Part shown: in pieces, positions 8,847 through 17,317 of the stretch
How the letters are laid out: each line of letters opens with the position of its first letter
How positions within the stretch are numbered: position 1 is the first letter of the stretch
Origin: Sinomonas atrocyanea
GTDB lineage: Bacteria; Actinomycetota; Actinomycetes; Actinomycetales; Micrococcaceae
Assembly (NCBI RefSeq): GCF_030811715.1
Contig: NZ_JAUSRH010000005.1
Coordinates: forward strand, 221,432 to 285,431
Length of the DNA stretch: 64,000 bases
Direction: 5' to 3'
Position numbers and translations under genes: made by a program
The notes under the pieces: model-generated
What the model saw: only the letters and a program-made list of their open reading frames with translations
Databases searched by the model: none
What the model was told of the DNA's origin: nothing

Positions 8847-9515
8847 TCAGGCGGTGGCACTCGTGGACGCCAGCAGAAGGGCTGCCAGCTCTGAGGGGCT
8901 GCGTACGGAAGTGGCCGCACCGACTGCCTCGATCGGTGACCCGTATCCCCACTGCACGTAGACGGTGGGGAGTTGTTCAGCCGCCGCGCTCGCGACGTCA
9001 TAGGCCCGGTCACCGACCATGACGGGACGAGCCACGTCGACGCCGCTGCCGGAGAGGCGGGCGAGGCACTCTCGGATCACCGACCTCTTGGACGTGCGGC
9101 CTGCCTCATCCGAGGTGCCGCAGACAGTGGTGATCAGGTCTCCGAGACCGTGGTGCCGGATCATCCGCACCGCCTGGTCTTCGACCTTGGAGGTGGCGAC
9201 CGCCATGGGCATCCGAGCCGCATCGAGGGTCTCGATTGCCTCTCGTATTCCGGCGAAGAGGGCGCTGTTCACGGCACCTGCCCGAGCGTACTCAGCCCTG
9301 TAGGCCTCCAGAGCCGTCCTTGCGGTGGGTTCGTCCAGGCCGAGGACCTCTCGGAAGGACTGGTACATGGGCGGTCCGACGAACGTGCGCAGGACTCCTT
9401 CGTCGGGGACCACGGCCCCGACACGGATCAGCGCGGTGCGCGCGCTGGCGATGATCCCGGGGGCCGAGGCCACCAGGGTTCCATCGAGGTCGAGCAGGAC
9501 GCAGGTGGGGTTCAT
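8847..9515 (-). CDS. HAD-superfamily phosphatase, phosphoglycolate-phosphatase-like
   Basis: Protein of 222 residues with all four HAD motifs: DLDGTLV near residue 9 (nucleophile Asp and acid/base Asp), AVATSKVEDQA (motif II Ser/Thr), the Lys in GRTSKRSVI (motif III) and VMVGDRAYDV (motif IV metal-binding Asp). An alpha-helical cap of the Gph/PGMB type lies between motifs I and II. Such enzymes dephosphorylate small phosphate esters; substrate not predictable. The ATG overlaps the stop of the upstream permease gene by four bases (ATGA), so the two are translationally coupled. Whether it has a metabolic or a housekeeping repair role in this operon is unclear. Confidence 0.87.
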   Translation of the reverse strand: MNPTCVLLDLDGTLVASAPGIIASARTALIRVGAVVPDEGVLRTFVGPPMYQSFREVLGLDEPTARTALEAYRAEYARAGAVNSALFAGIREAIETLDAARMPMAVATSKVEDQAVRMIRHHGLGDLITTVCGTSDEAGRTSKRSVIRECLARLSGSGVDVARPVMVGDRAYDVASAAAEQLPTVYVQWGYGSPIEAVGAATSVRSPSELAALLLASTSATA

Positions 9516-10951
9516 CGCCCAGCCTTCGCCCGGCGCCCGTGGCGGAGGTAGAAGTACAGGTAGCAGGCCCCCACGAAGGGAACCCCGAAGTAGAGGGCAG
9601 TGACCTGGGTGGGGTCCGTGGCGACACCGACGAGTGAGAGCAGGCACAGCCCGAAGGCGAGGACGGGGACCACGGGGTAGAACGGCGTCCTGTAGAGCAG
9701 GGCGCGAACGTCCCCGCCGCCGCGGACGAACGCCCGCCGGTGGAAGAACTGGGAGGCAGCGATGGACATCCAGACGGCGACGACGGCGAATCCGGCGATG
9801 GAGACGAGCACCAGATAGACGGTCTCCGCGGAGACCACGCTGCTGAGCAGGGAAGCCAGGCCCCCGAGCATGCTCACCACGAGGGCGACCATCGGGACTC
9901 CGCGCCTGTTCAGACGGCCCAGGGCCTTCGGCGCGTGGCCCTCTTCTGCCAGGGAGAAGAGCATCCTGGCGCAGGAGAAGAGCCCACTGTTCCCGGCCGA
10001 GAGCAGGGCCGTGATGATGACGAAGTTCATGATGTCCGCCGCGTAGGGGATGCCGAGGGCGGAGAGCACCGTCACGAAGGGGCTCTGGTCGAGACCGACC
10101 TGGTCGAACGGGATGATCGCCGCGATCACGGTGATCGATCCGACGAAGAAGATCAGCAGCCGCAGCACCGTGATGCGCAGGGCCTTGGGTATTGCCGTCT
10201 CCGGGCTGGCGGTCTCACCCGCGGCGACGCCGATGAGCTCCGAACCGGAGAAGGCGTAGAACGCCGCCAGGACAGTCGCGAGGACGCCCGTGACTCCGCC
10301 GGGGAAGAGCCCCTGCGGCGTGGTGAAGTTCGCGAAGAGGACCGGGAAGGATTGGCTGCTGCTCGCCAGAGGGTGGAACCCCACGAGGGCGGCGCCGCCC
10401 AGGACGATGAGCACGACAACAGCGCTGACCTTGATGAGCGAGAACCAGTACTCGGTCTCGCCGAAGACTCTGGATGAGATGGCATTGACGGTGAAGACAA
10501 CTGCGACAAAGACCGCCGCCCACACCCAGACGGGGACGTCGGGGAACCATCGCTGCATGAGGATCCCGGACGCGGTGAACTCTGATCCGAGCGCCACCGC
10601 CCAGCACAGCCAGTAGAGCCAGGCTGTAGTGAACCCCGTGGCCGGGTTGATCGAGCGGGAGGCGTAGATGTGGAAGGCGCCCGAGACCGGGTAGGCGACG
10701 GCGAGCTCACCGAGGCAGGCCATCACCAGATAGACCACGAGGGCACCGACGACATAGGAGATGACCGCCCCGAGGGGACCGGCCTGCGAAATCGTGTATC
10801 CGGTGCTGAGGAACAGACCGGATCCGATGACGCCGCCCATGGCGATCATCACGAGGTGGCGGGTGGTCATGGCACGACGGAGCGTGCCGTGCTTCTCGGC
10901 CACCTCGGGAGTGGGCGGCTCGTCGTACCGGGAAGTTGTGGGCATGGACAT
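9512..10951 (-). CDS. APC-superfamily amino-acid permease (AAT/LysP type)
   Basis: Integral membrane proton-coupled amino-acid importer of 479 residues with about 12 helices. The consensus start of the amino-acid transporter (AAT) group is clear: RRAMTTRHLVMIAMGGVIGSG near residues 25-45, with the G-x-G-x-x-x-G unwound helix that binds the amino-acid carboxylate and amino groups, then GELAVAYPVSGAFHIYA and the conserved FYAFSGSELIGVAAGE in helix 6. Relatives transport lysine, asparagine, GABA or aromatic amino acids. AAAGGA precedes the start. It is the only importer in the minus-strand block with hom, ALDH and aspA, so homoserine or a related amino acid is a candidate substrate. The next gene starts inside its stop codon. 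Confidence 0.88.
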   Translation of the reverse strand: MSMPTTSRYDEPPTPEVAEKHGTLRRAMTTRHLVMIAMGGVIGSGLFLSTGYTISQAGPLGAVISYVVGALVVYLVMACLGELAVAYPVSGAFHIYASRSINPATGFTTAWLYWLCWAVALGSEFTASGILMQRWFPDVPVWVWAAVFVAVVFTVNAISSRVFGETEYWFSLIKVSAVVVLIVLGGAALVGFHPLASSSQSFPVLFANFTTPQGLFPGGVTGVLATVLAAFYAFSGSELIGVAAGETASPETAIPKALRITVLRLLIFFVGSITVIAAIIPFDQVGLDQSPFVTVLSALGIPYAADIMNFVIITALLSAGNSGLFSCARMLFSLAEEGHAPKALGRLNRRGVPMVALVVSMLGGLASLLSSVVSAETVYLVLVSIAGFAVVAVWMSIAASQFFHRRAFVRGGGDVRALLYRTPFYPVVPVLAFGLCLLSLVGVATDPTQVTALYFGVPFVGACYLYFYLRHGRRAKAGR

Positions 10952-11070
10952 GCTGCGTCCTTTGGGAAGGAGGGCTGTTGGGGGTCAGAACGGCATGATG
11001 GCGCGCGCCTTGGGGGCAGGCCCGGCCGTGGATGTCCGGCGAGGCCGTTCGGTAGCGAGGGTCTTGGGGA

Positions 11071-11535
11071 TCACCCGGCGGTGATGAGGTCAAAGGGGGC
11101 TGTGAGTTCCAGGACGGGAACCTCCCAGGGGTGCGCCGCCAGAATCTGGCCGAGGACCTGGGAGATCTCGTCTTCGGGGACGGAGTGGTCCACGTGGACG
11201 GTCACCGTCAGCGTCGGGGAAAGAGTCCTCTCCCCGATGGCGCCCAGCGCAGGGGTGGCCCCGCTCCGGGTCGTGAATCCCTCGGCGCCGAGTCCGACCT
11301 CATAGACGTCGCCGTAGACCCCGAAGTCCCCCACGCAGGAGGAGGACTCGAGCACGTCGATGAAAGCGCCGAAGGAGTCGTCGCTGCGAAGCGCGCCGAG
11401 GTCGCCGGCAGAGACGCGAGCCAGCGTGCTGTGTGAAACCGGCCAGTACACCTTGATGGCCCGGACCTTCCGACGGGTGATCGGGCCGTCGGCGATCTTT
11501 GCGTCACGGTGGTGCATCCGGGGGCTCGCAGTCAT
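11071..11535 (-). CDS. Stand-alone YqfO/NIF3-like domain protein
   Basis: A 154-residue protein I recognise only by pattern: IKVYWPVSHSTLARV, then a glycine-rich middle (GDFGVYGDVYEVGLG, SGATPALGAIGE) and a C-terminal VPEDEISQVLGQILAAHPWEVPVLEL. The last part matches the HPYE-x-P-x-(Y/L)-(D/E) end of the alpha/beta ferredoxin-like domain inserted in NIF3/YqfO proteins, which also exists as free CutA-like proteins. No function is established for the free form; trimeric binding of a small ligand or metal is a guess. GAGGAAG about seven bases upstream supports ATG 11535 over an earlier frame start at 11610. It heads the permease-containing operon, 119 bases before the permease, and is divergent from an IclR gene. 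Confidence 0.6.
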   Translation of the reverse strand: MTASPRMHHRDAKIADGPITRRKVRAIKVYWPVSHSTLARVSAGDLGALRSDDSFGAFIDVLESSSCVGDFGVYGDVYEVGLGAEGFTTRSGATPALGAIGERTLSPTLTVTVHVDHSVPEDEISQVLGQILAAHPWEVPVLELTAPFDLITAG

Positions 11536-11610
11536 GGGCTCGTCTTCCTCTTGGCGCCCGAAGGGGCTCGCGTGATGGGTGCGCCACACCGTGGGTGTCG
11601 CGCAAGTCAC

Positions 11611-11655
11611 AGCCTAACCGTGCGTTATCCGCATGACAAGATGCTTTTAGTGCAC
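11611..11655 (-). promoter_or_regulatory. Promoter of the amino-acid operon with a symmetrical operator
   Basis: On the minus strand TTGTCA (11639-11634) and TAGGCT (11616-11611) are separated by 17 bases, a good -35/-10 pair driving the gene at 11535. Overlapping it is a four-block dyad: GTGC 11620-11623, GCAT 11631-11634, ATGC 11641-11644, GCAC 11652-11655, with gaps of 7, 6 and 7. This would let a dimer or tetramer, most simply the divergent IclR protein, block the promoter. Symmetry and spacing are visible; regulator assignment is inference. Confidence 0.55.
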
Positions 11656-11744
11656 CTTTCCCGGTTCGATCGTGTCCCTTAGGGTTCAAGGAGGGCAAAG
11701 GAGACCCCCTCCGGCGGGCCCTCGGGAGAAGAGAGCGCGGTGGC

Positions 11745-12524
11745 ATGGATTCGAGCATGGGCAGGGGACTCGACATTCTCGAGGCTCTCGCGCAGACGAC
11801 GGCGGGCGGCCTCCTGGGGACCTCTCCTGCTGGCCTGTCCAAGCACATGGGACGCGACCGCAGCCAGATCTCGCGGAGCCTCGCAGTCATGGCAGAGGAG
11901 GGCTACGTCCTTCGAGCATCGCGGAACGCCTCTTTGAACTGGCGGCTCTATGCCGATGCCCAGGAGCTGACCGCCCATCGCCTCCGCACTGACGGACAGA
12001 CCGCCCTGGAAGGCATGGTCGAGGACACGGGCGAAAGCTGCTATCTCGGAGTCCTCATCGGCGACACCACCGTGACGATCGCTGAGCGCGTGCCGCCCGG
12101 GAGCAATCAGGTCGGCTCCTGGATCGGAAGGCCCTACCCGGCCTACTGCAGCGACTGCGGCCAAGCTCTCCTCAGCGACGCCGACGATGCGGAAGTGGCG
12201 GCAGTCCTCGCCCGGACCGACTTCGCCCCTCACGGCCCGAACACCCCAGCCGACCTGGATGACTTCCTGCGACGGCTCGAGGGGACGCGTCGGCGAGGCT
12301 ATTCGATCGTCGACGAGGAGGCCGAGCCCGGCCTCTACTCCGTCGCGGCCCCGGTGAGGGACTTCAGGGGGGAGGTCGTCTCTGCCCTCCAAGTCGTCGG
12401 GCCCAAGGCACGCATTGCCCCCATGCTCGAGACCTGTGCGGGCGCGGCACTCCGATGGGCGCGCTGGCTCGAGGGATGTCTCCAAGCACCACCCGGCGCA
12501 GCATCCGGGCCCGCGCGGGCATAA
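11745..12524 (+). CDS. IclR-family transcriptional regulator, divergent from the amino-acid operon
   Basis: About 259 residues. The N-terminal HTH is MGRGLDILEALAQ then LSKHMGRDRSQISRSLAVMAEEGYVL; the effector domain contains GESCYLGVLIGDTTVTIAERV, the position equivalent to the GxGKALLA loop (here SDCGQALLS), and GYSIVDEEAEPGLYSVAAPVRDFRGEVVSALQVVGP. The Cys-x-x-Cys-x-Gly in that loop (YCSDCGQ) is notable and could bind a metal or be redox sensitive. The gene lies 209 bases from the oppositely oriented YqfO-like gene, and the shared interval contains the symmetrical operator at 11620-11655, so it likely controls that operon and itself. Ligand unknown. Confidence 0.87.
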   Translation: MDSSMGRGLDILEALAQTTAGGLLGTSPAGLSKHMGRDRSQISRSLAVMAEEGYVLRASRNASLNWRLYADAQELTAHRLRTDGQTALEGMVEDTGESCYLGVLIGDTTVTIAERVPPGSNQVGSWIGRPYPAYCSDCGQALLSDADDAEVAAVLARTDFAPHGPNTPADLDDFLRRLEGTRRRGYSIVDEEAEPGLYSVAAPVRDFRGEVVSALQVVGPKARIAPMLETCAGAALRWARWLEGCLQAPPGAASGPARA

Positions 12525-12617
12525 GCTACGCTCCTGGCTTGCTGTTTCGTCTGGCCCATGGCCCAGGTGGGTACAGTCACCGCATGGATGCAGCACGGAT
12601 ACGAACAGAGGCATGAC

Positions 12618-13640
12618 TTGGCAGGGAACGCGACCTTCCGCCACAGCAACACTGCGCTGCTCTCGGTGAGCAGCGTCGAGGCTCCGAGGATCGTGAGCTC
12701 CACGGACTTCGACCGGAGGCTCGCCTCCACGCTGCGGCGGCTGAAGTTCCCCCCGCGGCTGCTGGAGCGCGTTGCCGGCGTGACGCACCGCCGCTGGTGG
12801 GCCGCCGGGACGTCGTTCGACGACGCCGCCATGGAGGCGGGCGCCAAGGCGCTGGCGGAGGCAGGCGTCGAGGCGTCCGAGGTCGGGCTGCTGATCAACA
12901 CCTCGGTGACCCGGCGCAACCTCGAGCCCTCCGTCGCGGTGAAGATCCACCACGGGCTCGGCCTGCCCTCGTCGGCGATGAACTTCGATCTGGCCAACGC
13001 CTGCCTCGGATTCGTCAACGGCGTCATCCTCGCGGCCAACATGATCGACTCCGGCCAGATCAGGTACGCAGTCATCGTCAACGGCGAGGACGCGCAGGCC
13101 ACCCAGGAGGCCACGCTGGCTCGGCTGCAGCGGCCCGAGACCACCCGTGAGGACTTCAGCCGCGAGTTCGCCACGCTCACGCTCGGGTCCGGGGCGGCCG
13201 CCGCCGTCCTCGGCCCCGCGGACGAGCACCCCGGCGCGCACCGCCTCGTCGGCGGGGTGATGCGCGCCGGCACCGAGCACCACGAGCTGTGCGTGGGCGG
13301 CGTCGACGGCATGACCACGGACACGAAGGGCCTGCTCGACGGCGGGCTCCGGCTCGTGGTGGACGCCTGGCACGAGGCCCAGCCGGAGTGGGACTGGGCT
13401 GCCATGGACCGCTACGTCACCCATCAGGTCAGCAACGCCTACACCCAGGCGATCATCAGGGCCATCGACCTGGATCCGGACAGGGTCCCGATCACGTTCC
13501 CGCACTGGGGCAACGTGGGCCCCGCTTCCCTCCCCATGACCCTTGCCGCCGAGGCGCAGTCCCTCACCGCCGGGGACCGGGTCCTCTGCATGGGGGTCGG
13601 CTCCGGGCTCAACACGGCCATGATGGAAATCGTCTGGTGA
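12618..13640 (+). CDS. oleA: OleA, thiolase-fold enzyme for head-to-head fatty-acyl condensation
   Basis: Condenses two long-chain acyl-CoAs to a beta-keto acid, the first step of long-chain olefin synthesis. It is a FabH-like thiolase-fold protein of about 340 residues. Catalytic residues are visible: Cys in FDLANACLGFVNG, His in THQVSNAYTQ, Asn in FPHWGNVGPASLP; the N-terminal GNATFRHSNTALLSV is typical of OleA rather than FabH. The TTG at 12618 is chosen because it gives that N-terminus and has AGAGG 7 bases before it; an in-frame ATG at 12588 and another at 12558 would add 10-20 unconserved residues. Its stop overlaps the GTG of oleBC by four bases. Membrane-associated assembly with OleB/C/D is known for the family. 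Confidence 0.9.
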   Translation: MAGNATFRHSNTALLSVSSVEAPRIVSSTDFDRRLASTLRRLKFPPRLLERVAGVTHRRWWAAGTSFDDAAMEAGAKALAEAGVEASEVGLLINTSVTRRNLEPSVAVKIHHGLGLPSSAMNFDLANACLGFVNGVILAANMIDSGQIRYAVIVNGEDAQATQEATLARLQRPETTREDFSREFATLTLGSGAAAAVLGPADEHPGAHRLVGGVMRAGTEHHELCVGGVDGMTTDTKGLLDGGLRLVVDAWHEAQPEWDWAAMDRYVTHQVSNAYTQAIIRAIDLDPDRVPITFPHWGNVGPASLPMTLAAEAQSLTAGDRVLCMGVGSGLNTAMMEIVW

Positions 13641-16294
13641 CTCCGCAGTGGCCCGGGGTGGACCCGGACTGGTCCCGCACCGTCTCCGTGAAGTCCACCT
13701 CGGCCGTCGACGCGCCGGGCACGGTGCGCCGCTGGCACCTGCTGGACAACGCGGCCGAGCTCTCCCGCCGGGGCCTGGTCCCGGCGGGCACCCTGCTGTG
13801 CGTCCACGGCAACCCGACGTGGTCGTACCTGTGGCGCACGCTGCTGGCCGCCGGGTCAGACCCGGCCCATCCGTGGCGCGTGGTGGCGGTGGACCAGCTG
13901 GACATGGGCTACTCGGAGCGCACCGGCACCTTCCGGCGTCTGGCAGACCGGATCAACGACCTCGGCGACCTCACCGACGCGCTGGACCTGGACGGGCCCG
14001 TCGTCACGGTAGGCCACGACTGGGGCGGGGCGGTCAGCCTCGGCTGGGCCCTCGCGCACCCGCGGGACCTGGCCGCCGTCGTGCTGACCAACACGGCCGT
14101 CCACCAGCCGTCCGGCTCGCCGATTCCGCCGGCGCTGCGCCTCGCGCTGCACCCGGCCGTGCACCGCTGGGGCACGACGACCTCGGACGCCTTCCTGCGG
14201 GTGACCCACGCCTTGGCCCGGCCTGCGCTGCCGGCCGAGGTCCGCCGGGCCTACATGGCCCCCTACCGCGGCGCCCGCCGGCGCGCCGGGGTCGGGAATT
14301 TCGTGGCGGACATCCCCCTCGGCCCCTCCCATCCGAGCTTCGGAATGCTCAGCGCCGTGGCGGAGGGGCTGCGGGACCTGCAGGTTCCGGCCCTGATGCT
14401 GTGGGGCCCCCGGGACCCCATCTTCTCCGACCGGTACCTCAAGGACCTCGTCGGCCGGCTTCCGCACGCGGATGTGCACCGCTTCGAGGGCGCGGGCCAC
14501 CTCCTGGCCGAAGACCGGGACATCGCCGCACCGATCTTCCAGTGGCTCGGCGAACGGAACGTCGCCCGCGCCGGCGAGCCGCCGGCGTCGGACGCCGCGC
14601 TGGCCCCCGAGGAGTTCCGCCCGCTGTGGAACCAGCTCGCCGAGCACGCCGCAGGGCCGGCGGCCTCAGATCTGGCGGTGGCGGAGATGTCGCCGGAGGG
14701 TGCCGTCAGCCGCTCGCTCAGCTGGAAGCGGCTGGACCGGGACATCACCGAGCTCGCCGCCGGGCTGCGCGAAGCCGGCGTCCGCAGTGGCAGCCGGGTG
14801 AGCCTGATGGTTCCGCCCGGCGTGGACCTCACGGTGGCCCTGTACGCGTGCCTGCGGCTGGGCGCCGTGGTCGTGGTGGCCGACGCCGGACTGGGCACCC
14901 GCGGCCTGAGCCGCGCCGTGAAGGGCGCAGCCCCCGACTTCCTCATCGGCATCGACAGGGCGCTCGCGGCCGCCGCGGTGCTCGGCTGGCCGGGACGTCG
15001 GATCAGCGTGCGCGACCTCCCGGCCGCGCGCCGCCGCCTCCTCGGCGTCGAGACATCCCTCACTGCCCTGGCCCGCCGCGGCGCGGCGCTCGGATCGGAC
15101 CGGCGGATGTCCCTTCCGGACCCCGAGGCTCCTGCCGCGGTCCTGTTCACGTCCGGCTCCACGGGCCCCGCGAAGGGCGTGGTCTACACGCACCGGCAGC
15201 TGGCGGCGATGCGGGACACCGTGGCCCGGACGTTCGGCATCGGTCCCGGTGCCCGGCTGGTGGCCGGGTTCGCCCCGTTCGCCCTGCTGGGGCCGGCGCT
15301 CGGCGCCGTGTCGGTGACGCCGGCGATGGACGTCACGGCCCCGCGGACCCTGACCGCCCGTGCGCTGGCTGACGCCGCCGCTGCCATCGACGCCACGGTG
15401 GTCTTCGCCTCGCCCGCGGCGCTGCGCAACGTCCTTGCCACCCAGGACGGTCTGGGTGAAGCAGGACGGGAGGCTCTGGAGCGGGTCGAGCTGCTGCTGT
15501 CTGCCGGGGCGCCCGTGCCCGGACCGCTCCTGGCCGAGGTGCAGCGGCTCCTGCCGCACGCTTCGCTGCACACCCCGTACGGGATGACGGAGGCGCTGCC
15601 GGTCACCGACATCAGCCTCGGACAGATCCAGGCGGCCGACGCCGATGCTGCCGCCGGCACCGTGGCGGGCGCCGGCCACGGCGTGTGCGTCGGGCTGCCC
15701 GTCCACGGCGCCCGCGTCGCCGTCGTCCCGCTCGCGGCGGACGGCACGGCCCCCGGGTCCGACCCCGTGACCGAGGCCGGCGTGACGGGCGAGATCCTGG
15801 TCAGCGCCCCGCACGTCAAGGACGCCTACGACAGGCTCTGGCTGACCCAGCGGGAGAGCGCCAGCCTGCCCGGGTGGCACCGCACCGGGGACGTGGGGCA
15901 CTTCGACGCCGCCGGCCGGCTGTGGGTGGAGGGGCGGCTCGCCCACGTCGTGACCGCGCCGGGCGGCGTGGTGACGCCCGTGGGCGCCGAACAGGCGATC
16001 GAGCGCCTGGACGGCGTCCGGCTGGCGGCCATCGGCGGGGTCGGGCCCGCGGGCACGCAGGCCGTGGTGGCCGTCGTGGAGACCGTGCCGCCCACGCGCA
16101 CGGCCGGTCCTGCGGCACCGGGGCTCGCGGGACAAGTCCGCGGCGCGGCCCGCCAGGCCGGCGTCGGGGTCTCCGCCGTGCTCGCGGTCCCCGCGCTGCC
16201 GGTGGACATCCGGCACAACGCCAAGATCGACAGGACGCGCCTGTCCCGCTGGGCGGCGCGGGCGCTGGCCGGCGGCCGCCCGGGGACGCCATGA
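13637..16294 (+). CDS. oleBC: OleBC fusion: beta-lactone decarboxylase plus beta-lactone synthetase
   Basis: An 885-residue two-domain protein. Residues about 1-300 are an alpha/beta hydrolase of the haloalkane-dehalogenase type (CVHGNPTWSYLWR oxyanion region, VGHDWGGAVSL nucleophile elbow with Asp, FEGAGHLLAED catalytic His), matching OleB, which decarboxylates the beta-lactone to a cis-olefin. Residues about 320-885 are an AMP-binding enzyme (LFTSGSTGPAKGVVYTHRQ P-loop, TPYGMTEALPVTD, WHRTGDVGHFD), matching OleC, which uses ATP to close the beta-hydroxy acid to the beta-lactone. The B-C fusion is the arrangement known in actinobacteria such as Micrococcus luteus. GTG start overlaps the oleA stop (GTGA); its own stop overlaps the oleD start (ATGA). 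Confidence 0.92.
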   Translation: MTPQWPGVDPDWSRTVSVKSTSAVDAPGTVRRWHLLDNAAELSRRGLVPAGTLLCVHGNPTWSYLWRTLLAAGSDPAHPWRVVAVDQLDMGYSERTGTFRRLADRINDLGDLTDALDLDGPVVTVGHDWGGAVSLGWALAHPRDLAAVVLTNTAVHQPSGSPIPPALRLALHPAVHRWGTTTSDAFLRVTHALARPALPAEVRRAYMAPYRGARRRAGVGNFVADIPLGPSHPSFGMLSAVAEGLRDLQVPALMLWGPRDPIFSDRYLKDLVGRLPHADVHRFEGAGHLLAEDRDIAAPIFQWLGERNVARAGEPPASDAALAPEEFRPLWNQLAEHAAGPAASDLAVAEMSPEGAVSRSLSWKRLDRDITELAAGLREAGVRSGSRVSLMVPPGVDLTVALYACLRLGAVVVVADAGLGTRGLSRAVKGAAPDFLIGIDRALAAAAVLGWPGRRISVRDLPAARRRLLGVETSLTALARRGAALGSDRRMSLPDPEAPAAVLFTSGSTGPAKGVVYTHRQLAAMRDTVARTFGIGPGARLVAGFAPFALLGPALGAVSVTPAMDVTAPRTLTARALADAAAAIDATVVFASPAALRNVLATQDGLGEAGREALERVELLLSAGAPVPGPLLAEVQRLLPHASLHTPYGMTEALPVTDISLGQIQAADADAAAGTVAGAGHGVCVGLPVHGARVAVVPLAADGTAPGSDPVTEAGVTGEILVSAPHVKDAYDRLWLTQRESASLPGWHRTGDVGHFDAAGRLWVEGRLAHVVTAPGGVVTPVGAEQAIERLDGVRLAAIGGVGPAGTQAVVAVVETVPPTRTAGPAAPGLAGQVRGAARQAGVGVSAVLAVPALPVDIRHNAKIDRTRLSRWAARALAGGRPGTP

Positions 16295-17286
16295 GGGTCC
16301 TCGTCACCGGGGCCAGTGGCCTGCTCGGACGGGAGGTGGCCCGGCTCCTCGTCCGCCGGGGGCACGCCGTGACCACGTTCCAGCGCCGCCCGTCGGGGAT
16401 CGACGGCGTCACGGACGTCCGCGGGTCCGTCACGGACGATGCCGCGGTCCGCTCAGCGGTCGAGGGCGCCGAGGGGATCATCCACCTGGCCGCGAAGGTC
16501 TCCTTCACGGGCCGCGCCGCAGAGTTCGACGAGGTGAATGTCGAAGGGACCCGCCGGCTGCTGCGCCTCGCGCGGGAGGCCGGGGTGCGGGACGTGGTGT
16601 TCGTGTCCTCCCCGTCGGCCGCCAACTCGGGAGCGGCCATCGCCGGTCTGGGCGCGGAGCCGGCAGACCCGGAGCGTGCGCACGGCGACTACTCCCGCAC
16701 CAAGGCCGAGGCCGAGCTGCTCGCACTCGCGGCGGACGCCCCGGGGTTCCGGGTCACGGCGGTGCGGCCCCACGTCGTCTGGGGCCCCGGCGACACCCAG
16801 CTGGTGGAGCGCGTCCTGCAGCGCGCGGCACGCCACCGCCTGCCCCTGCTCGACGCCGGCGCCGCCCTCATCGACACCACCTACGTGGACAACGCCGCCG
16901 CGGCCATCGTCGCCGCGCTGTTCCGCATGGAGCACGTCCACGGCAGGGCCGTCGTGGTGACCAACGGCGAGCCCCGCCCGGTCGGCGAGCTGCTCGCGGG
17001 GATCTGCGCCGCCGGCGGCGTGCCCGCACCGGGCTGGGCCGTGCCGGGCACGGTGGCGCGGGCGGCGGGCGCGGTGGTGGAGAAGCTCTGGATCCGGGCA
17101 GGGCGGAAGGAGGAGCCCCCCATGACGAGGTTCCTTGCCGAGCAGCTCTCCACGGCCCACTGGTACGACCAGCGCGAGACCCGTGAGCTCCTCGACTGGA
17201 CGCCTGCTGTCTCCCTCGACGAGGGTCTGGCGCGGCTGGCCGAGTACTACGGCGGCCGCGGCGCTGGCGGGGGCTCCCTCCCGTAG
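16291..17286 (+). CDS. oleD: OleD, NADPH-dependent 2-alkyl-3-ketoacid reductase
   Basis: Extended short-chain dehydrogenase of 331 residues that reduces the beta-keto acid from OleA to the beta-hydroxy acid used by OleC. Visible: Rossmann motif VTGASGLLGREVARLL at the N-terminus, the Arg-containing FQRRPSG after the second strand (NADP preference), DV-x-G near residue 50, a Ser in FVSSPSAANSG and the Y-x-x-x-K pair in YSRTKAEAELL near residue 130, then VRPHVVWGPGD. The start ATG sits inside the oleBC stop. It closes the three-gene ole unit (12618-17286), which therefore encodes all four activities. Confidence 0.92.
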   Translation: MRVLVTGASGLLGREVARLLVRRGHAVTTFQRRPSGIDGVTDVRGSVTDDAAVRSAVEGAEGIIHLAAKVSFTGRAAEFDEVNVEGTRRLLRLAREAGVRDVVFVSSPSAANSGAAIAGLGAEPADPERAHGDYSRTKAEAELLALAADAPGFRVTAVRPHVVWGPGDTQLVERVLQRAARHRLPLLDAGAALIDTTYVDNAAAAIVAALFRMEHVHGRAVVVTNGEPRPVGELLAGICAAGGVPAPGWAVPGTVARAAGAVVEKLWIRAGRKEEPPMTRFLAEQLSTAHWYDQRETRELLDWTPAVSLDEGLARLAEYYGGRGAGGGSLP

Positions 17287-17317
17287 CGGAGGAAGGACCG
17301 TTGCCCTTGCGGGCCCG

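Noticed and set aside
12558..12617. Longer OleA starting at ATG 12558 or 12588
   Set aside because: The extra residues are not OleA-like and the ribosome site fits TTG 12618.
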